From: Nitrosovibrio sp. Nv4
GTDB taxonomy: Bacteria > Pseudomonadota > Gammaproteobacteria > Burkholderiales > Nitrosomonadaceae
Assembly (NCBI RefSeq): GCF_900215485.1
Contig: NZ_OCMZ01000001.1
Coordinates: 62,001-126,000 of the forward strand
Direction of reading: 5' to 3'
Length of the DNA stretch: 64,000 nucleotides
Numbering within the stretch: position 1 is the first letter of the stretch; each line of letters starts with the position of its first letter. The position numbers and the translations under genes are program-made. Below the pieces are notes generated by a model, which saw nothing but the letters and a program-made list of their open reading frames with translations, was not told the origin of the DNA and did no database searches. Below, piece after piece: positions 61,628 to 64,000 of the stretch.

Positions 61628-62647
61628 ATGCTCAATCAACGCGCGAAAATTCTGCTCAAGACTCTGGTCGAACGGTACATTACCGAAGGCCAGCCAGTTG
61701 GCTCGCGCTCGCTCTCCAAATTCTCCGGGCTGGATTTGAGCCCGGCCACCATCCGAAACGTGATGGCTGACCTCGAGGAGATGGGCTTTGTTGCCAGCCC
61801 TCATACTTCCGCCGGACGCATACCGACTCATCAAGGCTACCGGTTTTTTGTTGATACGCTGCTGGTGGTCAAGCCCCTGGATGTCATTGAGATCCACCAG
61901 CTTGAAGACCAGCTGCACCCGGAAAATCCTTCTCGATTGATTAATTCCGCATCGCAATTACTGGCGGAATTGACACGCTTTGCCGGTGTAGTAGTGGCTC
62001 CGAAACGCAGCAGCGCCATATTCCGCTATATCGAATTCATGACCCTGTCGGATAAGCGCGTCCTGCTCATCATTGTCACCCCGGAAGGAGATGTTCAGAA
62101 CCGCGTCCTTTTTACCGACCGAACTTATAGCCAGACAGAGCTGACAGAAGCAGCCAACTTCATCAACAAGAATTATGCGGGTTGCGCCATTGATGAAATC
62201 CGCGCCCGTCTTCAGGGCGAATTGAAACAATTACGTCATGACATGACCCATCTCATGACAGCAGCCATTGAGGCAGGAGGCGCTGCGATCAGGGAGAATA
62301 GTGAAGCCATGGTCGTGGCCGGCGAGCGCAAACTGCTTGATGTGCATGATTTGTCGAGCAACATGGCCAGCCTGAAGAAATTGTTTGATCTGTTCGAGCG
62401 CAAAACTGCGTTGCTGCAGTTGCTGGAATTCAGCGGCAAAGCTGAAGGCGTGCAAATATTCATCGGCGGCGAGTCCGATATGGTGACGCTGGATGAGTTC
62501 AGCGTTGTTACGGCGCCTTATGAGGTTGATGGAAAAGTGGTCGGTACCGTCGCCGTAATCGGCCCAACACGCATGGCTTACGAACGCGTCATTCCGATTG
62601 TGGACGTGACAGCCAGATTGCTCTCCAGTGCATTGTCGCATCATTAA
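61628..62647 (+). CDS. hrcA: Heat-inducible transcription repressor HrcA
   Basis: A 339-residue repressor. A winged-helix domain comes first ([43 protein letters not shown]), then the HrcA dimer domain ([35 protein letters not shown]). It represses groESL and dnaK at CIRCE sites. It is followed 206 bases later by hemH. No chaperone gene is in the window. Confidence 0.95.
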   Translation: MLNQRAKILLKTLVERYITEGQPVGSRSLSKFSGLDLSPATIRNVMADLEEMGFVASPHTSAGRIPTHQGYRFFVDTLLVVKPLDVIEIHQLEDQLHPENPSRLINSASQLLAELTRFAGVVVAPKRSSAIFRYIEFMTLSDKRVLLIIVTPEGDVQNRVLFTDRTYSQTELTEAANFINKNYAGCAIDEIRARLQGELKQLRHDMTHLMTAAIEAGGAAIRENSEAMVVAGERKLLDVHDLSSNMASLKKLFDLFERKTALLQLLEFSGKAEGVQIFIGGESDMVTLDEFSVVTAPYEVDGKVVGTVAVIGPTRMAYERVIPIVDVTARLLSSALSHH

Positions 62648-62853
62648 CCATTCCTTTCTGTAAAAGGTAACAGGTAACAGGAATTGGCAGGCCTGCCTCC
62701 TGAGCCTCCATCTGAATCAAGCCTCCATGTGATTCGAATCATTATCAGGGACTGGGACTAGGAGCCAGGAGAGGCGAAAATAGAATACATGGCACGCAGG
62801 CGCAGAAGACGAAACCAGCGTACTTATCGTTTTCCTGAGGGAACTGAAATAAC

Positions 62854-63945
62854 TTGATCTCCTCCGAACCGGCTTACCAACATGGGGCGCAAAGCCAGAC
62901 AGGCATATTGCTGATCAATCTGGGTACGCCTGACGCCCCAACCGCCCAAGCGCTGCGCCCTTATCTGAAACAGTTCCTGAGCAATCCCCGAGTGATCGAG
63001 ATTTCGCCATGGGTGTGGTGGCCGATTCTGAACGGCATCATTCTGAATACTCGACCGAAAAAATCAGCGGAAAAGTACGCACAGGTCTGGACGCCGGAGG
63101 GTTCCCCGCTGAAAGTCCATACCGCGCGTCAAACCCAGCTACTAAGAGATGTTCTGGCAGAACGCGTTCAACCTGCACGACCGATGGTGGAATACGCCAT
63201 GAGCATCGGCAATCCTTCCATCGCAGAGGTGCTGTGGGAAATGAAAAACCGTGGTTGTGAGCGCATTCTGGTGCTGCCGCTCTACCCCCAGTACGCGGCC
63301 AGCAGCACTGCGGCGGCATTCGATGGGGTATTTGCGCAACTGGGCAAGATGCGCAACACTCCCGCCATACGCACCGTGAAGCACTATCATGACCATCCCG
63401 GTTATATTGCCGCTCTGGCACAAAATGTACGCGATTACTGGGCTAAAAACGGTCGTCCCGACAGACTTGTGATGAGTTTTCACGGCGTGCCGCGCGTTAA
63501 CCTGGATAAAGGTGATCCTTATCATTGCGAATGCCAGAAAACTGGCCGGCTGCTGGCCGAGGCGCTGGAACTGAATGCAAGCGAGTACCAGATTTGTTTT
63601 CAATCCCGTTTCGGGCGGGCCGAATGGCTGAGCCCGTATACCGCCGTTACGCTGGAGCAGCTCGGCAAGACAAATACCCGGAGGGTCGACGTCGTCTGTC
63701 CCGGTTTTGTTTCCGATTGCCTTGAGACCCTGGAGGAGATCGCCATGGAAGGCAAAGCCATTTTCATCCAGGCTGGGGGTCAGGAGTTTCATTACATCCC
63801 CTGCCTCAATGAGCGCGACGACTGGATACAGACCCTGGCCGATATCGCTCTCACCAATTTACAAGGATGGCTGGGGCTGGAGCATTCGGGCGAGAACAGG
63901 GCCGGGTCGCGGGAGCGGGCGCTAGGGCTGGGGGCCCGGGATTAG
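62854..63945 (+). CDS. hemH: Ferrochelatase
   Basis: A 363-residue ferrochelatase: [12 protein letters not shown] at the front, [17 protein letters not shown], and the metal-site segment [21 protein letters not shown]. It inserts Fe(II) into protoporphyrin IX as the last step of heme synthesis. The start is TTG at 62854; there is no ATG near. The C-terminal tail ([13 protein letters not shown]) is a short lineage-specific extension. Confidence 0.93.
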   Translation: MISSEPAYQHGAQSQTGILLINLGTPDAPTAQALRPYLKQFLSNPRVIEISPWVWWPILNGIILNTRPKKSAEKYAQVWTPEGSPLKVHTARQTQLLRDVLAERVQPARPMVEYAMSIGNPSIAEVLWEMKNRGCERILVLPLYPQYAASSTAAAFDGVFAQLGKMRNTPAIRTVKHYHDHPGYIAALAQNVRDYWAKNGRPDRLVMSFHGVPRVNLDKGDPYHCECQKTGRLLAEALELNASEYQICFQSRFGRAEWLSPYTAVTLEQLGKTNTRRVDVVCPGFVSDCLETLEEIAMEGKAIFIQAGGQEFHYIPCLNERDDWIQTLADIALTNLQGWLGLEHSGENRAGSRERALGLGARD

Positions 63946-64000
63946 CGAGGACTAGCCAAGGAACAGGCAGGGTTAAAAAATGCGCTCAATCCCTGTTCGC

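Noticed and set aside
1-64000. CRISPR arrays, tRNA and rRNA genes
   Set aside because: No spaced direct repeats of 25-40 bases, no rRNA-like stretch and no clear cloverleaf were found by reading; small RNAs could still be missed without a search.

Overview
The window is high-GC proteobacterial chromosome with a core of housekeeping genes. Gene content points to a betaproteobacterium, most likely an ammonia oxidiser of the Nitrosomonadaceae (Nitrosospira type). The basis is the adjacent recN, nadK, hrcA and hemH block, divergent darP and pmbA, a PEP-CTERM protein, a two-domain multicopper oxidase, a LuxI/LuxR pair and a dense iron-handling cluster. This placement is inference from gene content; no rRNA or ammonia-oxidation gene lies inside the window.

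Layout. 1-681 is the 3' end of a GGDEF protein. 688-10711 is a leftward two-gene operon for a Tc-toxin-like system: a compact TcA-like protein and a SpvB/TcB-RHS (TcC) fusion ending in an HExxH segment. 11.7-16.2 kb holds a 26-codon small ORF, a SCO1/SenC copper chaperone overlapping an unknown exported protein, a large exported beta-propeller protein and an unknown 244-residue protein. 16.2-20.5 kb is gene-poor: two HU-type DNA-binding proteins flank a strange protein of twenty 9-residue repeats fused to a PepSY-like domain. 20.5-23.5 kb carries NAD(P)H-hydrate repair (nnr), a 2-Cys peroxiredoxin and a ferritin-like protein.

24.5-25.7 kb is a quorum-sensing unit: luxI with a palindromic lux box upstream, overlapping a degenerate receiver-like protein. 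26.3-33.3 kb is a leftward iron/copper block: hemP, bfd, bfr, a DUF2325 protein, multicopper oxidase, DUF4198 protein, PepSY membrane protein and TonB-dependent siderophore receptor, with three Fur-box-like sequences. 33.6-45.1 kb is a rightward surface-polysaccharide cluster: Wzm/Wzt ABC exporter, methyltransferase, a 1178-residue sulfotransferase-like/GT4/GT4 protein, WecB epimerase, GT4, GT2 and an SDR-type epimerase. 45.3-51.7 kb has arfB, a two-component pair, a PEP-CTERM protein, a carboxylesterase, a transglutaminase-like protein with a Ser at the expected Cys, and darP. 52-64 kb is mainly housekeeping: pmbA, an RpfE-type protein, a luxR, xthA, folE, a ferritin-like diiron protein, recN, nadK, hrcA and hemH.

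The least expected parts are the miniaturised Tc-like toxin operon with its putative metalloprotease tail, the 9-residue repeat protein, the luxI-coupled pseudo-receiver, and the three-module polysaccharide enzyme. No CRISPR array, tRNA, rRNA or intact insertion sequence was seen.
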